Source: Saccoglossus kowalevskii
Lineage: Eukaryota; Hemichordata; Enteropneusta; Harrimaniidae
Direction: 5' to 3'
Assembly: GCF_000003605.2 (NCBI RefSeq)
Contig: NW_003130355.1
Span: forward strand, 143,931 to 196,940
Length of the DNA: 53,010 nucleotides
The notes under the pieces were generated by a model, which did no database searches, had not been told where the DNA came from, and worked only from the letters and a program-made list of their open reading frames with translations. Made by a program: the position numbers and the translations under genes. Of the stretch, positions 1 to 15,481 are shown piece by piece (positions within the stretch are counted from its first letter, which is position 1; each line of letters starts with the position of its first letter).

Positions 1-3000
1 GAAAAACTGTACTCCTGAAGGGACTACTTTGTTTGCTCTCAGACCTCATTTGCATATGGGTTGTGGCAATACCGATTTTGATTTCAGGGACGAATCAAAA
101 TAAACTGCAGTACATATGTAATAATACGCATAATTAAATACATTTGAATAAATTATAAGAATATGGTGATTATATTTAAATACTTACAGTTTAATACGTG
201 AGTATCCCACAAACGATGTACGTATGCGAAATGTAATCGCATGTTAATTTAAATCATGTTTCAAACCAAGTTCGATGTTAAATGGAGTAAAACCTATGAA
301 AATAATAATGACTAATTTATATATGACATCAATACAGAGAGAGCTCGAAGTCAGTGCATGGGTACATTGGATTGAAAGCACGGAATAATGGTCACATGAT
401 TTCGTTTATTTGAAAGGAGAACGATGTAGATATATACGAGTAATATGCCGTGCATTTGATAGAACAGATTAAAGAGTTCATGTCGCGAACCACATTTTAC
501 TCTGAAGATCTTAAAAAAAAAACACGAGTCTATTATTGAACAGTGATGATCGTGAATGCACATACAAATCGCCGAGGAACATAGTGCATGTTTTGTTATT
601 TTTCTTCAAAAGGCTAGCGACAGGTCATGGGGCATTACAAGAGCGAGGAAATCGCGTTTTTAAAATTTGTAATATAATAATCTTAATAATATTTTGGTGA
701 TCTGTATTAGGAACGATTATTATGTCGTCGTAGTCTTTCATATAGTAGTTTGTATTCAATCTTATTATATACACTCTAGTCGTATAACAAACCCTTTAAT
801 TTATGGCGAATTTCTGGGATCTGGGTCAATGGATTCAGCTGGAAGTATTATGATATTAAACTTCCAGTTCGTGTACCCGGGGCATTAAATTCAATCATGT
901 TAAAAATTAATGTTGTTTGCACCTCGGGCGCTTAATGCGGAAGTTGTTACGTATATTCATATGATCATTTTATCTGCGTAGTACTGCATGTATAGTCGAT
1001 TGTGTTCGTGGTTCTGTATTGGGGAGTACTTTAATGGAATGCCATAAGGCATATAGTTAATAGTCGCATCATAACAAATAATTGGTACTAATTTTAATTC
1101 AATGTGCCTTATTCTTTGACATTGCCTTTGATGTGCATAGTCGTGAATAATATCAACGGATTGCACCAAGAGTAAATAGATCAAGTAATCACCGTTAATT
1201 GCTTAAACGATTGCAGATAATTATCATATATTAATAACATGTGTAAGGCAACACATTTGTATTTAAGAGTCGTTAATGTAATCAACACCATGTGATCGTC
1301 ATCATTAATTTGTTATTTCTACATATGGTGAATGTTACAACTATACCGAGAATGTATCGCTGTAGAATAGGAATAAATATGTACCTCTATATCTTATATC
1401 GTCAAAGAGCATTAAAAAAAATTATATTTTTCGAATCGATGCTTCTTCTGTGTTCTTGTGTTGTTTTGATATGTGAATGACCGGATACTTAAACCAACGT
1501 AAACTGACATTTATAGTTCAAGCAGGAGCTGATATCCGATATTTATTTACCCCCGAAGTATTCTTTTTTTTTTTAGTTTGTTGACAGCTGAATATTGTTA
1601 TATTCATACGACAGGCAGCTGCATTGCAATGTCTCGTGGCACTGTACAGGATGAATACATAATTAACAAGCAGTCCGAAATATTACACTTGTTAGCTTAG
1701 ATAAATCATGGTGGCAAGTGTAATTGGTGTCGGCAAATGATAGTAATTAACACAGTTTGAAAGTGTATATTTTATAGTTCAACAACATGATAATTCTGTA
1801 ATGCGCTGGATATTGTATGTATCTGTTCAATAAACATACCATGTCCTAACATTCAATATTGAAAGCGCAGAAACATTCGAAAAAGCACGTTTTGCGAAAT
1901 TTTGGGAAATATCACAAGCCAGGCAATCCTTGACAGGGGACAATTTTATATATTTATATATATATTTGTCAAATGCACATTAGAGAATAAAATAATTAAT
2001 AATGTTTTGTTCGTGACGTTAATCTGTATACTTGTGACCCACGTGATGAAACTGGTCTAGGCATGTTTCGGTTTGATGTTATGAATTTTAACATAGCCAG
2101 TCGTAAAGCTGTTTTCATTTCAATTCAAAGATACAATTCTAATTCCAGGTTAAGTTTATAGTTCATATGATCTTTTAAATGAATATACCAATTTTCTTTT
2201 TTTAAATCAATGTATAAACATTGCTGGAGTAACAAGCCACGAAACACATTTTCATCATCCACCCCACCCTGGTTGTACCACAACTCCAAAAATCCGTAAC
2301 TAAATAGTACAAGCCTTATTCTTACAATCATTCTTATGTATCGAGAATATAATACCCTCACAGCATTGCTCACAAAAAATGCTCGTACCGAAAATTCTGT
2401 TAAAGATGCCATGTAATAATTAATTGAAGAGAACAGGAGAATTGAGGAGGCGATACCATCACAGCCTGGTGATTTACATAGTTTCAGCTGTTTGATACTA
2501 ACCTCGATTTCAAGTTGGAAAATTTGGTTAGTAATTTGGTTTTCTGTGAGTAATTGAAATTAACATCCTGAACAACATATTCAATACTGCATCACAAATC
2601 GCCGTGTCCACATTAATAACAGGATTGAATAAAGAATTGAAATAGTGAAACCATTCAGTCTAACTAATTGATGGTGGTGTGTGCAGGTCTGCATTTCGGA
2701 ATAATCCCTAAAACGTTTTGTAATCACTGTCAGTGTCAAACCACCGAGTACAGTGAATGCTACCTTGTTATTGTGGCGGATGCGTGGACGAGTATTCATG
2801 AATAAATCAGTTAGTTTAAAGAGAGCGTCTTTAATATCCCCATTATCAATGTCGAACTGAATAATTTGAATCACATGGTCAAAATCATCTTCTATCCATC
2901 TCGATAGGATATGAGTTGAGTAGTGCTGACCAAACCCCAGTAGCATTTATTTTCATAAATTAAATTTATGACTTTATTGTGTTTTAATATATAAAGAACT

Positions 3001-6000
3001 AACGTTGATGTTACCATATGAAATCGTTAAATAAATCGTTATGAGTAGTTCTTTGACAATAATAAATATAGTATTTTAACGATATATTTCTAAGTGGCAT
3101 TCTGTATGCAGTGTTTATTGGAAAAGCCACGTTTGACATTTACAGACAAAAATGAACAATATAAATACAAAGTAAAGGCTAAAAGTAACATCTGTATTTG
3201 CAGAGAACCTTTCTTACCTGACCACGATTGAATCATCAGTTACTTGTGTTAAAAGATTATCAATACTTCCCCATTAGTTTTTTAAAAATCAATTTTTCCT
3301 TCCAGTCTTATGAAAATAGGCACTGTTTTTGTAAACTGATAAGACGTTCTAAAATGTTCTGTTCTATTTATTTAAACTACAATTGCAACACTTAATATAA
3401 GCAGTTTAATAATAATTAAAAATAACATCAATATTATATCAGGTGCAATAATTCACCTGAAATAAAATACACTTTCAGAATAACATAATCGTGTTTGATA
3501 ACAAGTCATACATTTAATATCAATGTAATGTAATGTAATGAAAAAGTGAAGACCAACGTCAAACGAGAGTGTAAATACATGGTTAATAAAAAAAAACAAA
3601 GAATGAAAAAAAAATTAAGTTTAATTCGCACGTTCATTGAAATTAAAAATTAGAATGTAATTACAATTCAAAATAAAAACCGACGTTTATTTTTAAAATA
3701 AATCTGTTAATGTAAACTAAAATCTCAATGCAATCAATTGGTCATATTCTTTAAAAATGAAATCATATTTCCAACGAATAATCGAATATGAATTTAGAGT
3801 TAATGAAATTAAAAAGTTCTAATTTGAAACGCGAATGCACTTTAAATGTACATTCAGTTGATAATGTTCTTATATAAACTGACGTAGAAACGGCGTATAA
3901 TTTATTACGACATGTCAGCGTCAATTTACTAGTTACTTTCTATTAAACTGTTAGTATCTTATTTCAGCATAATATTTGTCCCGCGTGGTCGATCGTCGTG
4001 ACAGATGTGTCACCAAAACTTCTGTTAAAATATAAATCCGTCGACAAATGTGTTAATCCTTGTTGGGACAATATAAATTTGTAGGGGAAATGCTTGACAT
4101 TTTTATATTTAACTATAATTAATGTTGGATGTGCAGGTACAAGCATTAATATTTATTCACATATGAATGTATTATCACCAAGGTTTGTGATTAATGATTA
4201 TGAGTCCAAAGTTTAATGATGCCATTAGCATTTTTTTTGAAGAGCTTGAAGTCAATCATTTAAGATTTATGTTCTACGACATATAGTTGTTATCGTGTGT
4301 ATCGCGTTCACTTACATTTAAATGCTTTGAATTAATGCGCATATCTGCTGCATACAATGTGTTTGGGGTTCAGTGGGCAAGTACTTAACGAGCAAGTGTA
4401 TAGACGTATTTGTATGCGATATTCAAATTAGTGCACGTTCCACAAATCATAACTACCTAAACTTATATTATCAAAAAGTTCAAATGAACTACTGGCCAGC
4501 TAAATCAAAATGTATTTTCTCTTCATAAGTGTGTCTATTTAGTCAATATAGTATAATAATACGAGACAAGTATTGGATATCAAAAATTTAACATATTATC
4601 TGTCGAACTTTTTTTCAGTGCGTACTGTTTTTCGGGAAGTTTGTTGATAAGATAGTAATGTTGAATGACGTCACAGTTATTGGTTAAGAAATTGGTGGCT
4701 ACACTTTAGATATAAATTGTTAAGTTCTTAGATCACGTCATACTGTATGAACACTTGTTATATTAAGTATTACCGACCACATACAATTGTTTTCCCTGTG
4801 ACACAACGCGGTATGTATCGATTCCAACTGTTAGTTAATTTGTATTTGGTTATTTGTGTGCATAATATCGCCCTTGTACTTCAAAAAAGCAACAATTACT
4901 GCTAGGATAGTGCATGATACAAGTACGAACGAAAGAACTGAATTAAGTAACATATTGTGTATACACTTTTCACTATTCTAGTTGTATGTAAAACATACAC
5001 ACGTAATTAGTATGCTAATTTCAGCTATTGGCGTTTACGAACATGTCCCGGAAGAAGTCACCAAAATTGGTCTTTGGGGGAATTGTGATTTATTATAGTA
5101 TAGTGAATCGTGATTACACCAGGTGACACTTCATGGTAGATTTAACTGCGTATCTGTTCTTTGTTAATTAATAATATTTAAACCATGCAAGCTAACGCAT
5201 GTATGTTTTTTTATGTTTGTACGAAAGTTGCTCACCATTCAATTCAAGGCGGTGATAACACACTAAATGTGCTTGTTATATTTATAGGTCAAACAAGCAG
5301 ATTACGAAATGCATCATCCAGTCTTAGATGTATAGTCAATTTCTAATCCTATTACCAATCTATACAAGTGCATGAGCTTTGCCCGAAGTTTTTATTTGCG
5401 ATTTGAGCTGGATTAGATGAAGATTGTGTATGTATGATTTAGAGGGCGATAGCCGTGGCGCCGTGTCGTTGCGTTATATATATAGGTTCCATAGCAACAT
5501 GTGCAACGCATGTAAAATACATTGCTTGTTTACGTGAAATTCGAGCCCCCACTGAGCTAGGATCACTGTCCTTTCAATTGGATTATTTATAAAGGCTTTC
5601 AAAAATATCGCTGTGTGAACTCCGTCGAAAGAGTAATCCAACGTAATAAGAATTTTGTTATTATTAAACCACCCGTTTTTCTCGTGGAGAAATGTCATCA
5701 TATGTCACATTAAGTAAATATGCGACATACATATTAACGGGGAGTGTGGATTGGTGATGAATGAAAAACAATATTTCCGTAATCGAAATATGTTTGTAAA
5801 GGCGCGACAGCATCAGGTATACAAGTGTTTTTGTTTTCCATTGGAGCGAGGATTTAATATATGCGCTTGCGAACAATTACGTGAAAATCTGCATACAGGT
5901 AGATCAAGGTCGTAGTGACGTTAAGGTCATTCGAGGTCGCTTTGTAATAGAAATTGTAAATGTGTTGTTCAATTACAACTATGTTCCATTTCATTGCGTG

Positions 6001-7484
6001 GTTTTCGGTATACACTTTTAAGCCACCTATTATATATATTGCTTGTGATCTCGGTTTTAAGTAACAAGAGTTACTTCGTGATGTAGCGTTCTGCTGTTGC
6101 TTCAACAATACATTATATTGAACTCTTCATGTGTTTGTAGGAATTTAAATTTATTAGTTTGTATTTAGCGAAGCAGTATTTCTCGTGTAATACATACCAC
6201 ATTGACGATAGTCAATATCACGTGTTGGGGTAGGTATGTAATAATCATAATTATATAGCATTTCTTAGATCTAGCAATTCTTTTATTTGCATGTTGCGAA
6301 CTTTATTTTCATGTACACAATGGTGATAGTCTATGAATGTATGATGCTCGTAATTTCCATGGGCATTAATAGTACGTACCATAAATACAATGCGTATATG
6401 CAGTTTTAACAACCAGAATTCCATCACAGGCCTCGGCAAAAAATGACAAAAATGCGGTGTTAGTATGGCACCTCATGCAGAAGACAAAACTAATCTGTTA
6501 AAAATAATGTATCACTCTAGTACATTTTATTACTCTAAAAGACACTTCCTCTCGGATGATGAATATTTAATCCAGCGTTTGGCTCAGTAGCGACGTTATC
6601 TGTCCAGACATCTTGTGGTACGGTTACACTGTGAATACGTACGAGTGTAAAATACAATTTAGTGAGCAAGTAACAATAAATCTTTTAAATCATAATAACA
6701 TTACCATGAAACTGTAAAATTAAGAAAACACATAATTTATCTTCCATAAACCAAAATATCAACTGCTGTAGGGAATAACAATCTATATTCGGAAACAAAA
6801 ATAAACCTTACTCGTAAATGGTCGTCGAGATCTCGTTTAGTCACAATACTTGCTTTTTCCCCAGAATAGTGTTCTATTCTCTGATGTTATTTTTACTGCA
6901 TTGTAGATTATCGAGGTTTTTCTAAGTACTATATTTGTTTTGATATTTCCTAATTGGTTCAGTATGTCTTGTCAGATGGTTTTTCATCGGATCAAACACC
7001 AGTGCAGTAATATGGACACTTATCATGACCAGTGTACCCTGCAATTGATCAGGAATGAAGGGATGTCAAACTGCGTATTCTCAGATGGAGATACTTTGGT
7101 GATACACTGTGCCACCTAATGATATAATTGCAAACCAAGTATTCTCCAGTATCAAGGACGCTAAGCAACTTAAATTATAATATAGGGCTATAATAATTTA
7201 GTTTATTTAGATAATCAAATTGTTATGATGAAAGATACCATCTTTGCCTAAAATTTGTTTTGACGGGGGAGCTGGAGCTTAATGACGCTTGTTGATATCA
7301 CCAATAAGATTCATATTTGTGTCGACCATCTTTACTTCTTCACTACCCTTATCACCTCACGGCAATAACCTTTCATTGTGACAGGGAAAAAATGTGATTG
7401 AACCACGCCCAAAGATGAGAGCTACGCAATACCATGCCAAGACTCCAATTACTTCACAACATCAATTAGATAAAAACAACTTTT
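1..7484. other. Gene-poor AT-rich non-coding stretch
   Basis: I see no gene here. Open frames are all below about 125 codons, have no recognisable domain, and show the AT-driven composition expected of chance frames. There are no convincing exon pairs with matching splice phases. Short AT-rich runs and homopolymers are present, but no long tandem or inverted repeat stood out by eye. Confidence 0.6.
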
Positions 7485-7644
7485 TCCCCAGCATCGTGGA
7501 CATGCAGCTAGAAACTGTTATGTTGTTGGGCACGATGAGTTGTACATTATTCAACAATATCTAGATTCCCCCAAGGCATTTGATCGCCATGTTTTAAAGA
7601 ATTGCTTTGATAGGCTCAAACAACTCATGATGGAGAACAAATGA
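7485..7644 (+). pseudogene. Possible non-LTR retrotransposon reverse-transcriptase relic
   Basis: A plus-strand frame ending at a TGA at 7642-7644 reads, around 7558-7620, a segment with YLD, KAFD and a downstream LK..F..L pattern. This resembles motif A of LINE-type reverse transcriptases (Y-L-D-x-x-K-A-F-D-x-V-x-H). The preceding 25 or so codons (Q-x-x-G-H... about 7485-7557) could be the segment before motif A. The catalytic region beyond motif A (the FxDD motif) is not visible and the frame stops 18 codons after KAFD, so any element is dead. The match is short and could be coincidence. Confidence 0.35.
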
Positions 7645-10477
7645 ATGTATCAACTCTAACAAAACTGTAAAAAACATATTTACAATACTACATATGCAAA
7701 GACGTATCACTTCACCCCTCCCCTTTACAATACAGGTTTACCGAAATGTGAAAGGCCAAACGCGCCAAATTGTCACATTCGTTAGCACTTTGAAGTCATC
7801 TGATCCTTCATTTTGGAGTCCCCAATTAAAACTTTGCATATTCGTGATTTTGAATAAAACAAACCGAATTTATACTAGACAATGGTAAAATTATGCATAT
7901 CATCGATGCCCACAATATCCTGATATCAAAACGCCCGAAAGATGAGAGGGGCAATACATTCGTTAACTATTTGGAGTGTGCACGATTAATTTCATTCTAA
8001 CAGACAGTGTCTAGAAGCCTTATATAATTTCTAATAAACACATGGTTCGGAAATAATCCGACATAGAAAGGATTTAATAATTGAATCCTGTAGTTCCATA
8101 ACCTAAGTTACAGTGTTGCACATTTTAAAAGGTTTGTGCTAAATACATTCACTGTATAACAAAGTTTCACCTCAAGATACGTTGATATCATTTATTGAAT
8201 AACCCATAATGCGCCTGTCTCGTAAGTATGAGGAAGATTGTTCTCGGATGGTTTATAATGACAACTTTCCGTTCTATTTCTATTGACTGAACTTATCTTA
8301 AAAAAGATACATATATTTGATCGATCAAGGTTTCACTGCTACAATATAACAATGGTATACAATCAGTGAATTAGAAAACTAACAATGTCCGTATCTTGTT
8401 TATCGTATTCTTTAGCAGGTGTGTATCGTCGGTTGCTGCAGGGGTTAAAAGTCACAATCTTTGAGCTGTTCAGCTTGTTCTGTGCGATACAGCAGTGTCA
8501 TACGACTCATTGTTAATAGTAAACTCTTAGAAGAGGGTGGCATTATACATGATCAGCCTGCAAACGAACTATGCGTACTCAAAATATATTTTCGAACCAG
8601 AATTTGTGTACATGTGTTATATGCGTTCCTTCTCACTGGGAGAGTGTACTGCATGGATACTTAAATAACACGTGATTTATTAATAATACGCCAGTTTGAC
8701 GATTAATGTACACTAATGAATACTTCCGCATAATTAATTACGAGATGAGACTTGGTAATTGGTACATATCATAGTATAGATGTGGTTTTCTCGACCTGAA
8801 AAGTCCAGCTACATTTACTTTGTCATTTAGGCCCACCTTTGACTTGCCAATAAACAAGTAGGCTCTATTGATCGAGCTTTTTGAATTGCTAAATATTTAA
8901 ATAACTCCCCTACCCAAATTCAGTAAATATATTTCACTATATTCAAATGATTCCCTTACCCCAATTATATGAGTATATACTTTCTCTACTATATACATAC
9001 ATTGTACAGTAGCACCTATGTCTCTTTATTATCTCCACCTTTTCACAACTGTTCATTTTTACACTGTTGATTTGTATACCAACAGATATATAACAATATG
9101 TTATATTGTTATACACAATAAAAAGATTACTATATATAACGGAGACTTGACTTGTATCTATATAATTAACAACGTTTCTTTCGAATTTATAATGGACTGG
9201 TATGCGACGATACAGTACAATTGGTACGGAAACACTCCTCTGCAATAATTCTTTAATATCATATTTTTTAATTGTTATTAATTTTAATTGCTGAAATCAT
9301 AATCCTCCATGTGGTTTAATGGAGTTGAAATGTCTGAACATTTAATTTAATTTAATATGAAGTGGTTGTTTGGCAGGTGTTTCAACGTTATGGGATATTT
9401 GTTAAATGTGCGAAGAACGTTCAACATTCGATTTATAGCTTGAACTAATCAAATAATTTATCGTAGCAAAATGTGATATTGACAGAACATTGTGACTCAA
9501 TCTCCCTAGCCCATCATATGGTTATGTACTTAAAATAAATTGGGCAACACATCATGCTCAGTGACAAGACGATTCTTGTTCTGTTTTTCAAGCGTAACTA
9601 ACTGACATCCTCCAAGCAATGAAATACACAAACGGAAGACGCGGTGATATTGCGAGCGCAGTTCTATCAGTGACCGGGTGCCCAATAGAGAACTTCATTA
9701 GCCTGCGGATGCTATCGTTCTCCTTTTCAATTCATTCAGATAGATTGAGCTCTAGCGATACTCCACTTTAAGCGTACACCAGGGAAGGACATCGATGTAG
9801 CAAAACAGGGATTCAATATATTGGGGATTGGTCGATGCTCATCATGTTCTGCCAAGCAGAATGCTACGTTTCAAAGGAGTTCTCCCATGGCACGAGTATA
9901 ACGGACATGTGGAAATTAAGCCTTTGCCCAAGACATGTTCGCCTCAGTGGTTCAGCTTTCGCTGTCACAAATAACATTCTGCTTTGTGTTTCAGTCGTGC
10001 ACTATATTTAGTATATGTTTACGAACATGTTTACTGTTATCGGATCTGATTTTGGAATTTGCAGACCCTTGAAGATATCACGTTTGACATTAAAAATATA
10101 AAATAATATTTATAAAATAATGTCGGTCGTTGAAGCACGTAATGTAAACACTTGCTCTTTCATTTGACATCATGATTGAAGAGTAAACACGCATGTTTAT
10201 ACAATTCGCAAACGATATTTAAAATCCGTTCAGCAAACTTAATTTTGCATATTCAATTAATCACACAACTACATGTTAATAGAAACACCTTCTAATAATA
10301 TATTAATAATTATGAACCGAATTAAAAGTGTTTGCTACTCGTTACTCTTGTTACTTTATTCTTCAAACATTTTCATACCTGTTTACATGTACGTATATGT
10401 ATAAATGTAAACTCATAGTAAGCAAATAACACCGACTAAAACGGCTTGGTAAACACTATGTCAATCAAAGTAAACAT
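7645..10477. other. Non-coding stretch, no gene seen
   Basis: Only short chance frames occur. Segment 9600-9960 is visibly less AT-rich than its surroundings and could be an old degraded insertion or exon relic, but no frame in it gave a recognisable protein. A small perfect palindrome lies at 9089-9113 (listed separately). Confidence 0.5.
9089..9113. repeat. Short perfect inverted repeat (hairpin)
   Basis: Arms TATAACAATA (9089-9098) and TATTGTTATA (9104-9113) are perfect reverse complements around a 5-base spacer. It sits in a very AT-rich stretch, so a chance origin is quite possible. Confidence 0.5.
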
Positions 10478-10560
10478 GTACTGCGTGCGTGACTCGAACC
10501 GCGCTCGCGTGCGGCACCCAATCTCCTAGCTTTACATCACTACAAGTCTTTCCCTTGGCA
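10478..10560 (-). repeat. tRNA-derived SINE or tRNA-like relic
   Basis: On the minus strand an exact Pol III B-box-like sequence, GGTTCGAGTC (plus 10491-10500), is preceded by about 43 bases of less AT-rich sequence and a weak A-box-like stretch (GTAGTGATGTAAAGC). The spacing would suit a tRNA with a long variable arm. The T-stem and acceptor stem do not pair well, so this is not a working tRNA gene. A tRNA-derived SINE head or decayed pseudogene is the best reading. The long open frame across this interval on the minus strand is a by-product of its higher GC content. Confidence 0.4.
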
Positions 10561-13500
10561 ACCGGGCATCCCCCAAAAAAGGATGCTAAATAACCGAGCT
10601 TATTACGTGCAGAGAGCAGGAAACCCGTCCACGTGATCCGCGCCACACAGCGTAGCCAGATTGCGGCAAATGCCTTCAGATATGGCTGTACTAGGATAGT
10701 GAAAGTAATAGTTACAGCATTATAACAGTAAATAAGTACTGAGAAATAATTGTAAATCTATAGTTGCTGCTGACATAGAAAGTAAAGTAAGCAAATAAGA
10801 CCGAATAAACGTTTATAAATGTGCGCTACAATAAGATTGTCTGTAAATTGAATATGCTAAAGCTGAATATATTTACAAGACACTGTTAATCCACGGTAAA
10901 CATGTGCAATTTGATGCTGTACTATAGAAAAATGGGAGCGACATATTTCATATCTACGATTTACTTTCCGGGAAATACAGTCATCAACAAGACGATGAGG
11001 AAGACGACCTCGGTGAAATACAAGTCAATTATAGAAGTATGCTTTAACTCAACTAATCGTGTTGACTTTGCTTGGCAAATAGTTCTTTCAACAATGACGT
11101 AAGTGTCATGTGAGTGCGTTTCGTGGGCGTCAAATCACTGAGAGAAGAGCTAGATCATTGAGCATATGGTAGATAACGTGTTTTATTTACACTTACAGTG
11201 CCCCACGAGACAGAGTGAACAGTTCGGATGCATGTTGTGTATATCCGAACAAGCAACTTATTTTTTGTTCAAACATTACATTCTCGACACAGATACGTTA
11301 TATGTGTCAGATAAGTACAACCATATAGCAGTCTATAACAAACTAACTTTACAGTCATTAAATTTATGCATAAATATATTTTCCAAGACCCGTAACTTTA
11401 ACTGTTTCTTTAATATATTGCCACGTGATAGCTAGGACCATAAGGCTGATTGAAATATTGTAAGGTATCGTCCGTCTTCTGGGAGTTCATATGGGAATTG
11501 TCAGTCTTCATCTCGTCACTGATTGATACTAGCATCATAGGGCCACGGTAAACTACACCATGCCAGCGATATACAGTAGAGATAAGAATTTGTGACTAAC
11601 TGAAGCACAGATTTAAGAATGACAACCGAATCGATCACCCGGGCCCCTTAGGGCCAAATGTAATAATCGCTTGATTATATCTTTGCGACACTGATGCATA
11701 ATGTGATAGGCCGGAGCCCGAAACTTTGCGTGGCATCAATGTAAACGTGTGCAATATATCAGACGCTTAGTAAAAACGTGTCGTGTTTTTTTTTTCGAAT
11801 GATTCAAGTGATAGCTCGAACAATGTGAGCACCTATATCATTTGCATATTATCACGACACAGAGACTCTTGGGAAGGAATGCATCATATATGAATATGAC
11901 ACCGTAAGATGTTTCATTGTATGTCATTATGGGGTCCATATTTTACTCAATTCTGCATTAATAAGTTCAGTCATGGGACAAAACATAATAAAATCAGTAT
12001 TAAAGTTTGAAAACATGTCACGGTTTCTGCAAAAAGTGCATTTTTGTGGAAACTCATTGCTTCCGGGCATTCTACTCTGAATAAAATATCTTTAAATGGA
12101 CATGGAATCTTCAACTGCCTGAAAAAGCGTAGAGTCTTCAAATGACCACGCACACGCACTACCTGAATGCTGAATGTATGGTGAGTACCCCCCCCCCCCC
12201 TTACTCTTGGTAACATGCTAGCTCCAAATAGTAATTAGTTCAATTTGTTGCGTAATCAAGTTCTCAATGGTTGATGAAGGAATAAGTATACTAACTCAAT
12301 ATACAATTTCTAACTTTGTGTTGGCCAAACTCAGTTATATGTATTTCCTTTATTACGTGGACTTAGCTTTGGCAGTACATATTTCACGAGCATGTACCTG
12401 GGGGAAGGGACAAATGAACTTCACAAATGAATATTGAAGCGTATTGTAAAGGTTCATGATAATATCGATGAATAATGTTGGGATGTTTACACAATGTTAT
12501 TTTGAAGCTTTCGTACATATCTCCTTGAGGTGACTGATAGTATTTTTCTACCTGTTTCTTGGCACCGATTACCAATTTACACAAAATGAATGTTTAGCAT
12601 TTAAACACACATCACACAGTTAAATTCTAAACAACAAAAGGTTTTGTATGTGTTGATCTCTGTGAAAGTGCGTCTGTTGTTCGATTTTACGAGGGTGCTG
12701 CAGGCTACATCAGATGTTATGTTTTTTTTCATATTCTCATCCATCCATCCTTCCTCAGTTGTTCTATTCCGCGGGTTTTAAAAACTTGTACGCTGAACAA
12801 TAGTCTCCCTCGTGTAGACCTTCGGCAAATAGTCAGCTCATTAATACAGAGAGTCCCATTACGCTCCCGGGACCATTAATATATCTCATGCGTAAAATTT
12901 GATATTTTTTTAATATTAAATGTTCTTCTATATGATTAGGTAAGAGCTGATTAGATTCGACAACTTATAAGCCAAAACTGTACGGTGCACGACTTACATC
13001 ATTACAGTAAGCCTTTTATCGCGATGAGACAAAATCTAGAAATATTCTGACTGCATATGTCACGAGAACTGGTACAACATCATGTGAATGATATTGTTTG
13101 TACGCTGCGTTAGTAAATGTCACTGTACACTAAGCAAACAGCTATATTTAAATGTCCCTGTATTTAATTGTGTTAGAATAGCAGTAAGAGCGAGTGCTTG
13201 GAACTGAAACATCAATGGTGTTTCAGCGACACGACTCTTGTTGAATATACATGTTTAAACGCATGCCCTCCTATAACTGTAGTCTAGTCCACAATTAACC
13301 TTTGGTGTCCTAAATACAATACGTATGTCCGCCAACCTGTGATATATGAAACATATCAAGATAAGCCGGTCTCATGAAAATCCATAAATTATTAGTTTCG
13401 AGCAAAGACTGCTATGCAAAATAAAACACTTGAAACATGAACTACGTGCCTCAGCATATCGAATTAGCTTGTACATGTGCATATATTAGTCAGAATGTAT

Positions 13501-15481
13501 CCCGTGCCCGGTGTTGAAATAAAATCATCAGTCTGTGTAATGAACACTTAGATTATATTCAGGGTTTACGACAGATTACAACTATACTAATTACCTACTG
13601 TTACTTGGCATAGTATTTTAGACTGTTGGCAAGGAGCTCATCGTGTTGCTGTAAGATTTGCATTGTGTGTGTTTTTCTACGATCAGGAGACATTATTAAC
13701 ATATATACAACTATTGAGTAATAATATTAGCAAAGCTATCCTATATTGGGTGAACGTTAATTATTAATACAATAGGTAATATAAACTCAAATGATTATTA
13801 GGTATGTAATATCATTCTGACAAAAAAAGTATTATGATGAACAAAATCATTCATTAATATAAAATATTGCAGCAGACAAATTTATTAGATATTTGATATT
13901 TAAAAATCAATCGAACAAATATGCGTTTAAACTGTCAGTTCAATTCGGATAAATTAACATAACGATATCAATGAAAATTTAACAAACGGAAAATAAAAAT
14001 AATTTCTGATTTAAGGATGCCGTAGATGTTATTTTTATTTGTACGTACGTACATTTTTTACTTACATCTATATTATCTGAATCTTCAACTAAAATATCAA
14101 TAAAAAGTGCATGATGATGTACATATATTTGAAAAATGTTGTATACATATGGTTGCTATCAGGTTAGTCATGATTTCTATGATACAATCTTCCAAAATAT
14201 TGCAGTCAAAATCAAGTTCATTGAAGTCGAGATTAATAACATGCCATTAACTGAAAGGAATGAAGTGATCATCATATAAGAATGAATGATTAATTATTTG
14301 CTTCTTATTTAATTCCGCCATTTTCGTCAATAATTATAATGTATAATGTAGCGCTGGAAATTCTACATATCGTGATCCATATAAGCAATATTTAAACATT
14401 CATATGCCATTGCGTATAAAATCATATGCCAAATTCATGCAATTAAGCAAATATACATATCAATTCGATTGCAAATCGTTCAATTTTCAAAGATGTCATA
14501 TGAACAGTGACACTTTGCACCGCTTACAACACAAGGCTAAATTATTCTTTTCCAATTTATTATATTTGTTATTATAAATTATCCATGTTTGTCAGTATCA
14601 CTACACTTGTACTGACGCTTAAGAACTACAAATATTCTAGCAGAACGTCATAAATGATCGATGCATATTTTATAAGAATGTTTCACCGCAGTTTCGAACG
14701 TTAATTGTCTGATGAAGGGCAGAGCATAATAAATAAATGTACAATTACCTGGCGGGAAATATTTTCGAAAGGCTATATGGTCTTAGACCGTATAATTTTC
14801 CAGTAAATAAATTAGTATAATTTAGTGAAATGAACGATAGCGATGGGAATTGATTGACAGGTGATTGATTCCTATCGTTAAATTAGATTAACCGTATTCG
14901 GCCGGACACAGGTAAGATCATATCGTTATACTTTGCATCACACTGACAATGATATTGCTCTGATATTAAAACTCAGAACACGTTGAGGTCATCTGCGAAT
15001 GACATATACATATTGTACTGCACTCTTCGATATACAATATATATGATAGACAAATATATTGTGTGAGCTCATAACCAAGATTAAGTTTAAACCGAAACTA
15101 AGGAATCGTATATGCGTATCATAATATCTGCCAATACACTATATGTATATGCATGCATTATATGCGTGTACATTTCCATGAACGCGCATCATAATCGAAG
15201 AGTTGGCAAATGGCTGGCGCATCAGCGTCACGTTCATTTTAAGACGCAAAAAATATCAACGCAAGGACAATAATAATCAATATGATAAAGTTAGTCCCTA
15301 ATCAATATACAATTAAAGCCTAAATAGAAATTATGTATATATTTTGATTGCATAATAATAACAACATAATAATAATAGTAATGTGTGAATATTAATGAGA
15401 TGGATTATTGTCTTAACAGAGGATACAAATATTAAAAATATTTATACGCAGTTGTCATACAAGTTGGCATTTGTTCAAGCG
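10561..15481. other. Non-coding stretch with a C homopolymer
   Basis: No gene is supported. A run of 13 C occupies 12188-12200. A small hairpin with arms TATATGGTC and GACCGTATA lies near 14776-14796. Everything else looks like ordinary AT-rich intergenic DNA. Confidence 0.55.

Noticed and set aside
10461-10646. 61-codon minus-strand frame in GC-rich sequence
   Set aside because: It overlaps the tRNA-like B box; the openness follows base composition.
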